Assembly (NCBI GenBank): GCA_963920665.1
Contig: OY987271.1
Span: forward strand, 994,501-1,058,500
DNA: 64,000 bases
Origin: Straminergon stramineum
Lineage: Eukaryota; Streptophyta; Bryopsida; Hypnales; Calliergonaceae
Direction: 5' to 3'
Shown here: one piece after another, positions 1-12,633 of the stretch
Layout: each line of letters opens with the position of its first letter
How positions within the stretch are numbered: the first letter of the stretch is position 1
Made by a program: the position numbers and the translations under genes
Notes under the pieces: model-generated
What the model was told of the DNA's origin: nothing
What the model saw: the letters and a program-made list of their open reading frames with translations, nothing else
Databases searched by the model: none

Positions 1-134
1 AAAAATAGAACTCTACACAATACTTGTAGGAGGAGAATCAAAATAGTTTGTTGGCAAGATTATAGGGTAAGGCCCATGAAAAGTGTGGGGAGCAAGTTTT
101 TGACTTCCAAAAAACATTCTAACATTATACTTAA

Positions 135-1108
135 CCCCTCATCGCCCAAAGTCCAAAAGTGTGTAAAAGCATCCTTACTTTTCAAGTGATGTAAGTCTAA
201 ATTTCAGTGAAGTGTGAAAATTTGAACTGTACAATCTTGTAGTGTGCATGTTGCAAATGGTGTGAAACAAATTTGGGAACATTTGACAGTATAGATTGAA
301 AGATTATAATCTTTTAGTGTTGAAAAAAGATGCTGAAATTTTCTTATAAACACATTTGGAGGTGAAATTTGATTTCTAAACCTACTCAAATGAAAAAAAA
401 TTAAACTACAAAGTAATTCAAAACCAAAATACAAACACTTTGGTGAAAAAATTATCATTCAATTGACTCATTGTGTTTGCAAAATTGTTTTGAAATGTCA
501 AAAAACAGTGAAAAAAGTAGTAAAAAATCTCATCCTTGGCTGAACCTCCCTCTACTAAAATGCTTCTCAGTTACTCATTACCTCTTTTATTGATGTGAAA
601 TTTTAACCATGCAAACTAGACTAGTATGTAAAAACTTTTCCAACAAAAATGATTGAAAATGGACCATGTATGAAGAAGTTATAAGCTGCGGAAGTTCACT
701 GTAATGCAAAAATGTTTGGATTTTGAACTTCGAATTCCTCCCAAACATTCATCAACAACTCAGATTGACATGAAAATTTTAGCACACTAACTAGACCTTA
801 AGAAGAACAGAACCCAACAAATTTTTATGGAAAACAAACATTTTATGGAAAAAGTTACATGCCCCCAAAGTTGCAGCCATTATAATGCAATGTGGTGAAC
901 TCAAATTGAGCCTGTCAACTACGAAGGGCTCTCAAAAACTTATTACCTTGGATTGATCTGAAAATTTTACCAATGAAACTAGACTAATATGCACAACTTT
1001 TCCAACAAGTTTTATTGAATTCCGACATTGGATGAAAAAGTAACAACACTTTGAATATGATTGCCAGACAATGTGAGGACACTTTTCGTCCTCTCGGGTG
1101 ATGAGGGG
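135..1108. mobile_element. TTAA-flanked nonautonomous element, family A
   Basis: The unit begins CCCCTCATCGCCC and ends GGGTGATGAGGGG, a 13-bp terminal inverted repeat with one mismatch, directly flanked by TTAA on both sides (131-134 and 1109-1112). TTAA target duplication with CCC...GGG termini is the hallmark of piggyBac-type elements. No long reading frame is present, so it is nonautonomous. Its interior is related to 5523-6514, to the reverse of 18215-18818, and to fragments at 35110-35560 and 55860-56255. Internal phrases shared by the copies include the 'cactcataacttcttagattgatatgaaattt' type segment, which itself recurs more than once inside a copy. Assignment to piggyBac is inferred from the ends only. 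Confidence 0.7.
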
Positions 1109-1181
1109 TTAAACTTTTGGATTGCTTTTTGTTTGATAACAAGACCAAGCCTCAAGTGTAGTTTCTCCATAAGTTACTTAA

Positions 1182-1401
1182 CCCCTTAACGATGCGGAGG
1201 ACGTTTTTTGTTTGATGAATGATAGGGAATTCTCCTCTGTAGGATAGAATTGCAACTATTCATCCTCAAAATTAGAGGTGGAAAGGGAAGATCTTCTATA
1301 GTAGTTTGACTCCCAATGAATATTTCTGTTTTTTCTAAAGTGGATGATGTCACACGGTTCCAAAATGGCTGATTTCCAGTCACCAGCCTGGCATTCAAGG
1401 G
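1182..1401. mobile_element. Short TTAA-flanked MITE
   Basis: About 220 bp starting CCCCTTAACGATGC and ending GGCATTCAAGGG, flanked by TTAA at 1178-1181 and 1402-1405. The inverted ends match imperfectly over about 12 bp. It lies 70 bp from the family A element, so the two may be a nested or tandem insertion. Confidence 0.45.
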
Positions 1402-1405
1402 TTAA

Positions 1406-2571
1406 ATGGGAGTGTAAACATCATGGAAATCAGCGAAAGCAATTTGATTATGGAAAACTTAATAAGTTTTTTCCAATTCCAATTCCACATTGATTGATCC
1501 AATAATAAAAAATTTATGTTTTGTAAGAGCTTGAAAAATGGATGACCTCATTGGACAGGCTTGAAAAACTTGCCGCAATGACCCCTAAACTGGATGACCT
1601 CTCTCTTGCACCGGCTCCAAAACAGTTCATGGACTGGAAAACACAACTGTTTTCATGCCAACAACCCTGTCTTGCAAACCATGTATAGTAGTCTGATGTA
1701 ATTCCAACCCTCTTCTTCAGAGTGTCCTTAGCCGGGGTCTGAAATGAACATTAAGAGGTTGTAAAGTGGATATGTGCTAAGCATTGAGTGTTTTGTCAAT
1801 GATGTCAGAGTGGTTTAACATTTGTCAAATGTTCCTTTATACTTTGCTAGTGGATGGAATAAGAGCCAAGGTGGGTCCATTTCTGAAATGTTTACCTAAA
1901 TTCAGAAAACATTCCCCCACAACTTTGAATGCTAAAATTTTCCAATCTGTATGGTCAAACTTGATAAAAAAATTTTACCACGTGATCTCATATAAGTATA
2001 GTACAAGATCCTACGGTTAGAATTTTTAATTCAAATTTTTTTTCTTGAATGAATGCAGCAGAAATGACAATTTCAAGTGATTTTTGTCAAAAAATAGGCC
2101 TCAGCCCTTTGAGAGTTAAGTTTAGTAAAGGTCACATTTTGAAACCCTGTCTATTACTTTCTGCATGCCGCAGTGCTTGTTTCTGGTGAAGCCATATCTT
2201 TTTTCAGACTATGCATGTGTGGGTTTTGGAAGGCCTACGATCATAAATAGTTACCTATGACAGAATTCTTTAAAAATTCATAAGTAATTCAAAAATGCTC
2301 CGAAAAAATATGAAATCACTTGGGTTAGATTCCACATCAATTTTTCTTCAAGTTAAAAATAAGAAAAAATAATTTTGTGCATCTGAGAACCATCGAAAAA
2401 GTCAACCAGACCTTAAAAGGTCGCTTTAAGAGCAGACTACCTTAGGACTGAAATTCCACAACTTTCCTTGACTGCCCTAAATTACTGAGGTGGAAGTTCT
2501 TTTGAAAATTCGTGCAGCTTAAAGGGGATCTGGTAGCACCCACTTTGTGCATGTATTATGTGTACAGTGAG
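1406..2571. other. AT-rich intergenic stretch, no gene seen
   Basis: No open frame longer than about 80 codons, no family motif and no clear inverted repeat seen. The 78-codon frame at 1784-2020 has no recognisable features and is probably chance. Confidence 0.6.
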
Positions 2572-2573
2572 TA

Positions 2574-2967
2574 AGGGAGCCGACCCATTCCTGACCACTT
2601 AAGCAGATACACATATTGAAAGAGAGGTTTCAACAGTGAGGAAATTTTCCCATGAGCAGAAATAGAGTTCATAAGGTTTCCATAATTTTTCAGAGATTTT
2701 TCTCAAAAAAAAATTACTACAAATTTTTAAGCTGAAGATTCTGTTCTACCCATATTGGTCATATAGAACTTCTTATTTTCGCCCAAGGGCTGGTTACAAA
2801 ATCCAACAAGGGCTTGTTCCAATTTTGAGAGTCCTGTAGCCAATCATAATGCACCACAACTGCCCGGGAACTGTGCCAGCATTAATGGTTGCTAATGACC
2901 TCCTGATTGAAATTACTCCAACCTAGGTGGCAGACTGGGTCTGTGATTAATAAGGGGTCGGCTCCCT
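2574..2967. mobile_element. TA-flanked MITE with GC-rich ends
   Basis: AGGGAGCCGACCC at the left (2574) is matched by GGGTCGGCTCCCT at the right (to 2967), each bordered by TA (2572-2573; 2968-2969). The 13-bp perfect inverted ends and TA duplication suggest a Tc1/mariner-type MITE of about 394 bp. No coding capacity. Confidence 0.6.
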
Positions 2968-3139
2968 TACAAGGGTTTTCAATCTGCAATTTGCAAACTA
3001 GGTCGCACATTCGGTAGCAAATTTCCTGGAACTGGAATTGGAGATGCAATAATCCAACCCAGCATTTTTGAGTGGGTCTTGTTTGTGGTTGCACTTTAGT
3101 TCTTTGAAAATCTAGAAATTTGATTTGGGAGTCTCAAAA

Positions 3140-3700
3140 TGTAAAAAATTCTGCTGGGGATTGAGTCTCTTGATTCTATGTACTGTTTCCCTTGTAATGG
3201 GAAATTGTCCATGTGTTTAAGAAAATAGAAAAAAAGTAGGAGTAGCTCAATCATTAATCTAGCCAGTTCTAGAAAACCCCAAATTTAGTTGGGAGGTTCA
3301 ATTAGCTCTAGGGAGTTGCTTTGTTGTTGGCTTTGGTTGGTGCTGTGTCCTTCTAGGTTTGCTGTCTGAAAATGTAAAAAATGTCGCCGAGGACTTGTTC
3401 CTCTGGTTTGCTGTACTGTTTCCCACTATCAATGGAAATTGTCCATGTGTTTCAAAAAAAAATATATTTTTTGAGATAGAGGGAGTAATTACTTAGAACA
3501 AGGTGCCATAAAATAGGGGAAATATTAAGCACAAGGCAGCCTAATTATTCAACATTAATTGATTGGCACGTCAAAACCCACATGAAGGCTCTCGAAAATT
3601 AAAAATTGCCACCAAGGACTTGTCCTCTGGTTCTGTGTACGTTTCCCCCTTATCAATGGAAATTGTCCATGTGTTTCAAAAACAAACAAAAAAAACACAT
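3140..3700. repeat. Three direct copies of an A-tailed ~110-bp repeat
   Basis: Copies near 3140-3240, 3365-3475 and 3590-3695 each run from 'atgtaaaaaa..' through a '(gg)acttgt(t)cctctgg' segment to 'gtttccc...aatggaaattgtcc' and 'atgtgttt', then an A-rich tail. Repeated units ending in poly-A look like 3' ends of retroposons (SINE or 5'-truncated LINE) inserted near one another. No protein is encoded. Confidence 0.5.
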
Positions 3701-5219
3701 GAAGTTCTAATGATATATCTCTATAGTAACCCATATGTTCAGTACATATATTCATGGAACTTTGTCACTATGAAGACAATCAAATAATACTTAGGCTCGC
3801 TTTTTTTTGGACACAAATGACTTAGGCTCGCTTTTCACTATAGTGGACCCATCAGTTAAGAAGTTTTGGCCAAGACATAGTTATTTGAGGCAACGAGTGG
3901 GATGTTGGACAAGATGAAAAGACAATAAAACAAATAACTTAAGAAGTCTTGACTAGTTTTAGTGTAAACACCAACCGGAGAAGTCTTACAGACAACTTTA
4001 CAAATTGAAGTTCACCAACCAACAATCTCCATGGACATATTTTGTATGTTTTGGGTTTACAATGAACTTTGAAAAGCTAAAGTACATGGGGTTCAATTTA
4101 CCAATGCAATGTATCCATTTACCATCAAAAACAAATTGCTTCATTGACATTTGTAATAATGGAGGATGGAGATGTCATTTTTATATTGAAATCCATTGTC
4201 CATCATGAATCCTCAAAGGGTATGGGATTATTTGAAGATGAGAGCTTATCGTTCATTGTCAAAATATAGAAAATATGTTTGAAGTAAATTTTCAAACCTC
4301 ATTTAGGCATACTAGAATCAAAAAATTCAAAAGTTTTGAACTAACAAAAGTTGGTAAATCAAGTTAGATTTCACATCCTAAAATTTGTTTGATATTGAGA
4401 TCCTCCAATTAAAAGTTATGGACAAAATTTTGAGAGAATGTTTGAAAATGTCAAAAAAATGTCCCTTCCACCCCCTTTTGAAATTCATGCATAAATTTTG
4501 ATAGGAGGATCTAAATCTCAAATAGATTTTTGGATATGAAATTTAATTTGATTTCCCAAATTTTTTTAAGTTAATTTTTTTTTAAAAAGTTATTCGAGTG
4601 TGCCTAAATGAGGTCTAAATTTCTACTTCAAATATAATTCCTGCTTTTGACTTAATTATGAGCGGTTAAGCTCCTACTCATTCAAATTTATATATCCCAA
4701 ATGGCTTGTTTTACCTTCTACCACCCCTTATGTTTATAAAAAATTTGTCTTTCCTAGAGAAAATCCAAAATAGAATAGGCTTTTGTATCATTGTAAGATA
4801 CTTGAGCAATTTATTATCATGATTCAAGAGTTATATCTTCATTAACATATGCAGTAATATCATATTACATGTTTTGTAGAGTAGGAAATCTTTGCTATAG
4901 TGCAAACCCAATCCAGTGAAGAATGAAATTTGCTCCAATCATATTGTTCCATTTCCCAACAATTCTTGATTGGTGAACTTTTCAACCGTAATATAAAGCA
5001 GCACTTGATACACTTAAAATTCACTCTCTAGGTAACCTAGATGCACAAAAGAAGTTTCCTTACATGTACCGACTTCAGTTCTTTTGAAGTCTGTTTGACG
5101 GACTTCCAAGTATTATGTGTCTCTTGAGTACATTAAGACAAATTTTCTCACTTATGAAGTACCCATATCCCCCTTCGTGGATTTATATTTTTTAAGAAGT
5201 TGTCTTCACTGCAATTGAT
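3701..5219. other. AT-rich intergenic stretch, no gene seen
   Basis: No supportable gene. The only longer frames (60-70 codons) lack any family signature. Confidence 0.6.
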
Positions 5220-5440
5220 ATGGGATATCTGCATGGTATACATATTTGTATATTTGTATTCCATACACATAATATGACATAGTACATATAGTGTGTATCC
5301 CATATCAATACCCATATTGATATACCTATATCCATATATCGTATCTTATTACTATTCTGAATGTAATATTCATTTGTATTCTATACATAGTATTCCATAT
5401 CAGTATTAGGAAATTGTATCAATATCTGTATCAACATTAT
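5220..5440. repeat. Degenerate CATATC/GTATTC low-complexity repeat
   Basis: Repeated permutations of 'ccatatc', 'gtatcc' and 'tatatcc' (for example around 5225-5300 and 5300-5345), interpreted as a decayed short tandem repeat. Confidence 0.5.
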
Positions 5441-5522
5441 TTTGTTTTTGAAGATTGATGGCTTGGGAGTGGGGTTCAAATTTTTCCGCTTCCAGATTGA
5501 TGGTTGAGGTTTATTCCCCCAT

Positions 5523-6514
5523 CCCCTAGGGCCTGAATGGGTTTAAAAACATCATTGCTTTTGAAGTGTTAAAGATTAAAATGTCACTATGTTATAGAGA
5601 TCTTAACCATACAACCTTGTAGTGTACATGTTGTAGATGATATGAATCAAATTTGAAGTCATTTGGCCACATAGATTGCAAGATTATAATATTTTAGTGT
5701 TGAAAAAGGATGCTAAAATTTTCCCAAGAATTTTCCGAGAAGCACATTTGGAGGTGAAATTTGATTCCTAAATCTACTCAATGAAAAAACTTTAAACTAT
5801 AAAGTGATTCAAAACCAACATACAAACATATAAGTGAAAGAAAATATCATTCAATTAACTCATTGTGTCTACAAAATGGCTTTGAAATGTCAAAAAATAG
5901 CAAAAAAAAGTTGCAAAAGACACACCAAACCTAAACCTCCTTCTACTAAAATGCTTCTCAATCACTCATAACTTCTTAGATTGATATGAAATTTAAGCTA
6001 CACAAACTATAGACTAGTGTGTGCAACTTTTTCCAATTTTTTATGTATTAGAAACAAATAGTGTATGAGGAAGAAACAAGCCGCCAAAGTTCACCAAAAT
6101 CTAGAAATGTTTGGATTTTGAACTTTGAATTGCTCCCAAACATTCAAAACAACTTTGATTAACATTAAAATTTCACTACAATAACTATACTTGAAGGGGA
6201 ACAGAATCCAATGATTTATTTACTTTTTATTGAAAATAGACATTGGATGAAGGAGATACAAGCCCCCAAAGTTGCAACCATCAAATGTAGTTTGGTGAAT
6301 TCAAATTGAACTTGTGAACTTTGATTGGCTTCCAAAAAATTTGAAATCTTGGATTGATCTTAAAATTTTACCTCACAAACTAGAAGAGAGTGTGCAAATT
6401 TCCCAATAAGTTTTATGGAATTTGGACATCTGATGCAAAAGTTACAACACTTTGGATTTGAATTGGACTTGAAACTATGTGAGGATACTTTTGGTCCCCT
6501 TTGGCAATGGGGGG
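5523..6514. mobile_element. Family A TTAA-type element, degenerate ends
   Basis: Internal sequence runs collinearly with 135-1108 (for example 'aaccttgtagtgtacatgttg' near 5610 against 'caatcttgtagtgtgcatgttg' near 230, and 'aaatgtttggattttgaactt' near 6103 against 700). The left end is CCCCTAGGGCC and the right end GGCAATGGGGG followed by TAAA, so the TTAA flanks are eroded. Confidence 0.6.
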
Positions 6515-7421
6515 TAAAGTTGTGGAAGTTTTCCAAAATAATTTAACCAACGGTTTGGGGTATTCAATGGGGGAGTGTCAAATTTTCCCTCACAGATCAA
6601 TGATTGTGGATTTCTCATGAGTTTAGGGGGAATGTATTTTTTTATTTTTGAAACCCGGAGTTTATTCCAAAGGGGGAATGCAATTTTGATATCCCCAGTA
6701 CATGATAGTGTTTGATTTTCCCATGTCTAATTTTCCAACTACAACATCAAGTTCTCAAGTTCACAATTTCAGATGTTTTGAACCTATTGAAACAGAAATT
6801 CCAAGCTAACACTTGTGCACCTTGCTGGTGACAGTTTGGAGAGGCCATGAGTGGGGCACTCCACTTTTCCGTAACCCCCCCACCCTTTTGAATCCAAAAT
6901 TTGGCTTTCAAGCCCGGTGATGATGCTGTAAGGTAAGTTGATGCTCTAGTAGTGAAAATGTAATCTGACGAGTTGTAATTTGTGGCTATTGTAGGTGTCA
7001 GGGTCACCCATGGACTCTTTTGTGGCCTTTTTCATGTACTAATTCCCTTTAGCAGTCTATTTCAGTTCAATACTCTTAATAATTCCATATCCTGGCCATG
7101 TGATCCAGTCCCATCTTCCAGTCCCGTATTAATGATTTTTATTTTTCTTATTGTTATTCACTTCCCCCATGAGAATACAGTAGGCGACGGACCATGCCAA
7201 CTGAAGAGGCCCGGCCCTCCCATGATTGCTACAATGGGGTGCAACTGGAGCTTCTTATTAATTACTCTTCTTCCTTGGCCCCCAATGGCCCAATCCAATC
7301 AAAAAGTTAACTTACGTTAACATATCCCTTTCCGAAGATGGAAGAACCCTCCCTAGTCCCAACCTTGGTGAATCTATTATTACCCCCTATTCCCCTAATT
7401 AACCAAGAGCCCCCCAATCCA
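6515..7421. other. Intergenic stretch, no gene seen
   Basis: A 112-codon frame at 6982-7320 and shorter frames have no recognisable domain and an unconvincing composition. Nothing is assigned. Confidence 0.5.
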
Positions 7422-7446
7422 AACCCCAACCCCAACCCCAACCCCA
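7422..7446. repeat. (AACCCC)n microsatellite
   Basis: Four consecutive AACCCC units. A 16-G homopolymer follows at 7486-7501. Confidence 0.85.
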
Positions 7447-7485
7447 GTCAGCAGGGAGCAGTCCAGTGTATGGGATATTGTGAGC

Positions 7486-7501
7486 GGGGGGGGGGGGGGG
7501 G
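7486..7501. repeat. Poly-G tract
   Basis: An uninterrupted run of G, at the left edge of a GC-rich block (7540-8300) that contrasts with the AT-rich surroundings. Confidence 0.9.
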
Positions 7502-7539
7502 CAGGTATTTATTTATTAACTTAAAGTGCAGGAAAAGCC

Positions 7540-8300
7540 CGCCCCGTTGGATGAGCCCACCCGGTGGAATGGATGGCCCCCAACGGTAAGTGGTGTAGGG
7601 GGGAAGACAGCTGCCAGGGCTGCCATTGGTCCAGTCCGCTCCCCGGTGTCGACATCGGGACTGGAAATATTAATATTAATAATTAAGTTAAGAGACGGGG
7701 GGCCGGAAAACTGATCTGAAAAGGCTCGCTCCTTTTTCCAGGGGTTCCCGGCAGAAATAGCGGGAGCGGAAAGCCCAGGCAGGCCGGAAAAGCTCCCCCT
7801 CCCCTTGGCCGGGGTGGATTGACCCCCTCGCTCGTCCCCCCCAAGTCATTCCAGGGGTGCATGTAAAAAAAAAGACCCCCTATATTATGCTTCACTAATT
7901 TATCTTCTCTATCTCTCCTAGATAATTTGGGGTCTCTGATTGCAAATATGAATTCAAAATTTGCAAAGTTTATTATGTGTGAAAAATAAAAATTTCAGGG
8001 TTTTTACTTGGGGATGAGCAAGGGGGTCAATCCACCCCGGCCCTCCCCTTCGGAGAAGCGGGGCACGGGACGGTCATGCGGGGCTTCGGGGTCGGCTGGG
8101 AGAAAGGGACGCCTGCCATTGGCTGACGGCGAAAAGGTCCGACGCTCTGTGGGTTTTCCCGCCACTAGTCTCACGCCTCAAAAGGTTCGGAACTGATTTA
8201 TTTAATTACTAATACTGGAATAAGAAGAAATATTCTTCGGGGAATGACGACGAGGCTTCCGTCATGATCGCCCGCCCGCCCGCGCGCGCTCACTCGTCAA
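7540..8300. other. GC-rich block with no clear gene
   Basis: Locally GC-rich, CpG-containing sequence including 'cgcccgcccgcccgcgcgcgctc' type runs near 8270, interrupted by an AT-rich core (7860-8005). Overlapping short frames on both strands change frame without a family match. It contains the 7796-8053 hairpin. It could be a promoter-like island, a fragment of another element or decayed ribosomal or organellar-type DNA; I recognised none of these. Confidence 0.45.
7796..8053. repeat. Long hairpin with ~43-bp GC-rich arms
   Basis: The arm near 7796-7838 containing GGGGTGGATTGACCCCCT pairs with the arm at 8010-8053 containing AGGGGGTCAATCCACCCC, and both extend through CCTCCCCTT-type sequence. 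The spacer is about 170 bp and AT-rich. It may be the ends of a small element or a structured transcript. Confidence 0.65.
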
Positions 8301-8519
8301 GCGGCAAAGGTAAAGGTAAGTTTAAATATAGCCTACCTTACCTTAGATTTGCATTCGATGAGTTTGGTTGGCCCTTTGGAAAGGAAAGACGTGTCCACTT
8401 CAGGAAACGAGACACGCATGCACTGCAACTAAATAAATAGTGAAATTCGGTGGACCCGCACTAATTTATCGACATTACATTTAGCACAACATGAATATTT
8501 ACTACTCTGTATCATTCTA

Positions 8520-8707
8520 CACTGAATAGGGGTATTAAGGGGACCAAAAAATTAAAGGGATTGATTGTAGAAAACTGTACATGTTTGAAACATGATGTAC
8601 ATCTCTAGGACACTTCAATAATTACTAATGTACAAGAAAGGTAGATATTTATATAGTGTGAAATGTCATTTAATTAGTATGGGTCCCCTTAATACCTATA
8701 TTCAGTG
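8520..8707. mobile_element. TA-flanked mariner-like MITE
   Basis: A 188-bp unit beginning CACTGAATAGGGGTATTAAG and ending in the near-complementary CTTAATACCTATATTCAGTG, with the match continuing into GGGGACC / GGTCCCC. TA flanks at 8518-8519 and 8708-8709. About 27-bp inverted ends plus TA duplication fit Tc1/mariner-type MITEs (Stowaway style). Confidence 0.75.
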
Positions 8708-8709
8708 TA

Positions 8710-9967
8710 CAAGAATGCACTACTGTACGTGTAGGTCAGTTTCGTAAATAACTCGGGAAAATTTGGAAAATGTTGAAATAAAATAAATTATTTACAATTG
8801 TTTCTAAAAATCTGAAAAAATTATTCCTCAGAAAAATTAGAAAAAAGGAACACATTTACTCATGAATAGAAGGAATCAATCCAAAATTAGGAGAAAGTGT
8901 TAAAAAGCAAAAAAATCCTATCCGCCTGCTGAATTGTTGAAATTCTAAAATTAAATTATTTCGGCACCAATGTGCCAAATCAGACCTCAATGTACGGTAC
9001 TTTTGAATTTGGTATTGTTGTAATTAACTTAGGACTTGTGAACCTCCATGTGTACAAATGGAAATATTCCTAGAAGCTTTTATTGACTTTGATGGTTTGT
9101 AAAGTAACTTGCTTAAGGTAAGGCAAGCTAAAGGTTAAGGCAACCTAATTTCACTATTTACAATAGCTACTATGAGAAAAGGTTCTTATAGAGCTCAAGC
9201 TCTAAAATCACCCACCTATTCAAATGTATACCATTTGTACATGCTACAAATTCATTGTACCAATGATGTACCAATAGTGTACATTTGAAGAGGCGGGCAA
9301 TATTAGAGCTCTATGCCATTTCAACTTTAAAAACTCATAACTAATTTTTCAAAGTTCTAATAAGATATGAGACTATGGGAATTAGATGCCAATTCCATTT
9401 GTCTTTCAAGGAAAATTAACTCAAAAACATTTCAAGAAGTTTCACCTCCCCAAATTTGGTTTTAGCTCTTGACTCTTGAGTGGGTGCTTTATGGACCTCC
9501 AACCTTGAAATACATTTTTCACTCAATTTCTTAGTGTCATTGCTCAAATAACTTACTTTAGTAATATTCGTGCAAAGTAGAGGCCACATGAAGTAGAACT
9601 TTTATCATCAATTAATGCACTTCATCCCGCACATTGCACCTGAAGCACTACAAATGAAAAAGACTACACTATGCAAGTGATTGTAACACTATTTAGAGTA
9701 AACAATAAAACTTGGTCACTTTACAATATGAATTCCATAATCATGGGAGCAAAACTAAACAAAAAGAGTTTCAAATATTGTATTGGTATCTATTTTGTAT
9801 GGATTTACAATAAATAAAATGAAGAGTGTAACCAAATATTCAATTGTATCCTAATGCTTAACACCTAAAGATCCATATGTCAAGAACTAGAAAATACTCA
9901 CGAAATTGCTAAAAGAATAAACACTCTAAAATTAAGGTCTATCAATCCAATTTTGTTCATTCTTTAA
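8710..9967. other. AT-rich intergenic stretch with one small foldback
   Basis: Apart from the 9189-9313 foldback, no gene or repeat was seen. Confidence 0.55.
9189..9313. mobile_element. Small foldback/MITE ending in TAGAGCTC
   Basis: The left arm (9189-9229) runs from TAGAGCTC through 'acccacctattcaaatgta'. It pairs with the right arm (9280-9313) 'tacatttgaagaggcgggca', ending GAGCTCTA. About 125 bp, noncoding. Confidence 0.6.
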
Positions 9968-11511
9968 CCCCTCAAGTCCCAATGCCTTTTTTCATCAAAT
10001 TCCGCTAAAAAAAATTTTTATTGCTAAGTGCAAAAAAAATTAGAAATTGATATTTTAGACATATCTAACCATAGAATCTTGCACTATACTAGTATAAGAG
10101 AGTGTGGAAGAAATTTCAAAATCTTTGTCCTTGTAGATTGCAAATTTTTTGCATTTGAAGCAAAGAAACCTAAGCTTTTTGCACTTTCTTTGTCTAGATT
10201 TTAAGGCTTTGAATCTTATGACCTTAAAATCTGTGCACTACTACTGTTGGATTAAAAAAAATTGAGTTGAAGAATTGAGTTGAAAGCCTAGGAAAAAATT
10301 CAAAAAATATGCAATTGATTTTCATTCTTTGAAAATTTATTAAATAGAAGTAGGTCCATGATTGAACATAAAACTAAATCATTCAAAGGTCTAAGATGGA
10401 ATTGAAACACAAATAATTCCAACATTGAGATTGTTTTAATAAGCAAAATTAACCCTCTCAAATATTTTTTTTTGAAAAATTGAGAAAATTGCATTCATAA
10501 ATGAATCCTCAAAGATATTTTTTGTTTAGAAGATGCTCAGATTGCCTCAAAAACAAGGTTTTCCATCATTTTTGCTTCTAAGCACTAATTGAAACAAAAT
10601 TTCATTTCCCTAAAAGATGATGTATTTTCCTACATTAAAAAAAGTTTCAAAATATCAAGATGAAAATTGAGACCAGGGTTGTTTTTTTGGCAAAATTTCG
10701 CCAGAAATGTCAAAATCTAATCACTGTGAATCTGTCCCTCCACAATCTGACCTGTGTAGTGAAGCCAACACAAGGGACACTAGTCCAAAAAAACAAACTG
10801 ATTGAAACCATATAAATTTATCCAAAATCCATTTTGTTGCCCAAGGGGACAATGGGACTTTCAAGGTTAATTCCTAAATGCATGATGCACCAAATTATGG
10901 TGTTGACAAAACTTTGAAGTGAAATAAAACCTTACCTAGTTACTATTTTTAGTATTTAGTGTTTTTTTTAATTCTTTTGGAAGCCTAGTTTTAGCATCAA
11001 AAATCCTATTTTGAAAATGAACAATTATGATTTCACTATTCAAGATTTTGTGTAGGGGTATCTATTGCAAATCTATATTGTCGAGTGTTGATGACTCTTG
11101 GAAATGAACCTCAAATACATCAGATCTTGGAGAAAAAATCACATTAGAAATTCATTTAAAAAGTTGTAGAGTAGGTTTTCAAAAGTTGTGAATTGATTGG
11201 GTTATGCATGTTATGTCCCTTTAACCTCCTATTTTTTTGGTGACTAAATTTTTAGGTTCGACATGTGAAAATAGGATTGAAAGACTTCAAAGCACTTTCA
11301 CAATTTTAATACCTTCATAATCATACATTGTAATCTTTCAATCCATAAATGATATTGTTTTGGTTTTTTCCATGGGATCTCTTACATGTATGGTTTTAAT
11401 TTGTATGGTTACAATTCAATTTTTTTTGTTAAAACTTATCAAAATGTTGACTTTTTGTTCAATCTAGAGCAAATTCCAAGAAGTTCAAAAAAGGCCTTGG
11501 GCATTTAGGGG
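9968..11511. mobile_element. TTAA-flanked element, family C, 1.54 kb
   Basis: Starts CCCCTCAAGTCCCAATGCC and ends GGCCTTGGGCATTTAGGGG, flanked by TTAA at 9964-9967 and 11512-11515. Inverted ends match over about 19 bp with a few differences. No transposase frame is visible. It shares internal segments with 11981-12633, 40075-40728 and 16800-18210. Confidence 0.65.
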
Positions 11512-11980
11512 TTAAATTTTGTAACTGTGGGATCTTATTCTTACCTTGTATTAGTGTCACATATAAAACATTTGGGGTCTCAAAAAAATGTATGTGTGAG
11601 AACATAGCTTGCAAAGTGGAGCAAAATCATTTTTTCAAGACTACCCAAAATTTTGACAATGTGGCTTTGTTAGGCTTTTGAAGCCTATTCAATAACTCAA
11701 AATTCCTTTGCAAGGAAGATTTATAGACTTTGGATTCGAGTAGGGACTCGAGTTAGAAAGAAGCATGGAAATTTTAAAAGCATAAAAAGATGGACCCTAT
11801 ATATTTCACTGCATTAAAAATGCATAAATAAACTCCAACTTGAAGAGATGTTAGATGTGGAACTCATGAATCAAAATGCATACAAGTATTTCATGCATTC
11901 ACAAGTTGGAATTTTACATTAAGAAATAATAGTCTAGCACTTCAATTATAGTGCTTAGCACTTATAATTGAGTTTTTTTT

Positions 11981-12633
11981 CCTTGAATGCCCAAGACCTT
12001 TTTTGAGCTTCTTGAAATTTTTCCTATATTATATAAAAAACAAATTTTTGATAATTTTAATTAAATTTTTTAGAATTTTAACTATGCAATCTTAAACTAA
12101 ACATGTTACAGATCATTTAAAAAGAGAAATCAGAATGCCATATCACATAAGAATAGAAATATTATAAAGTTTGATTACAAGAGTGTTAAAAACCAAGAAA
12201 TGAATTTTAAGTCTTTCAATTCTCTTTTTACATGTCAAATCTAATATAGAGATCATTAAAAAAATATAAGTTTAAAGTATATAACTTACATAACCATAAT
12301 CATGTTACGACTTTTCAAAATTCACTCTAAATTCTTTTAAATGAATTCCTAATATTATTCCCCCCCCAAAAAAAACAAAAAATTTAGTGTATTAGAGGCT
12401 CATCTCCAAGGGCCTCTTAACACTAGAAAATCAAGATTTTACAGTTGACATCCTTTCTCAAAATCTTCAATAGAAAATTCATAATTTTTTTTCAAAATTA
12501 GATTTTTCTTGCTTTAATAGGCTTTCAAGGATATTCAACTTTTAAAAATATTATAAATAGTAATTTTGAAAGATTTTATTTAACTTGAAAAGTGAAGTTG
12601 ACACCAAAATATAGTACCTTGGGCATTTAGGGG
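11981..12633. mobile_element. Decayed family C TTAA-type element
   Basis: The left end is CCTTGAATGCCCAAGACC and the right end ACCTTGGGCATTTAGGGG followed by TAAA. Ends match those of 9968-11511, with eroded TTAA flanks. Noncoding. Confidence 0.5.

Noticed and set aside
7422..7446. Interstitial telomeric repeat
   Set aside because: The unit is AACCCC, not the plant TTTAGGG/CCCTAAA type, and only four copies exist.
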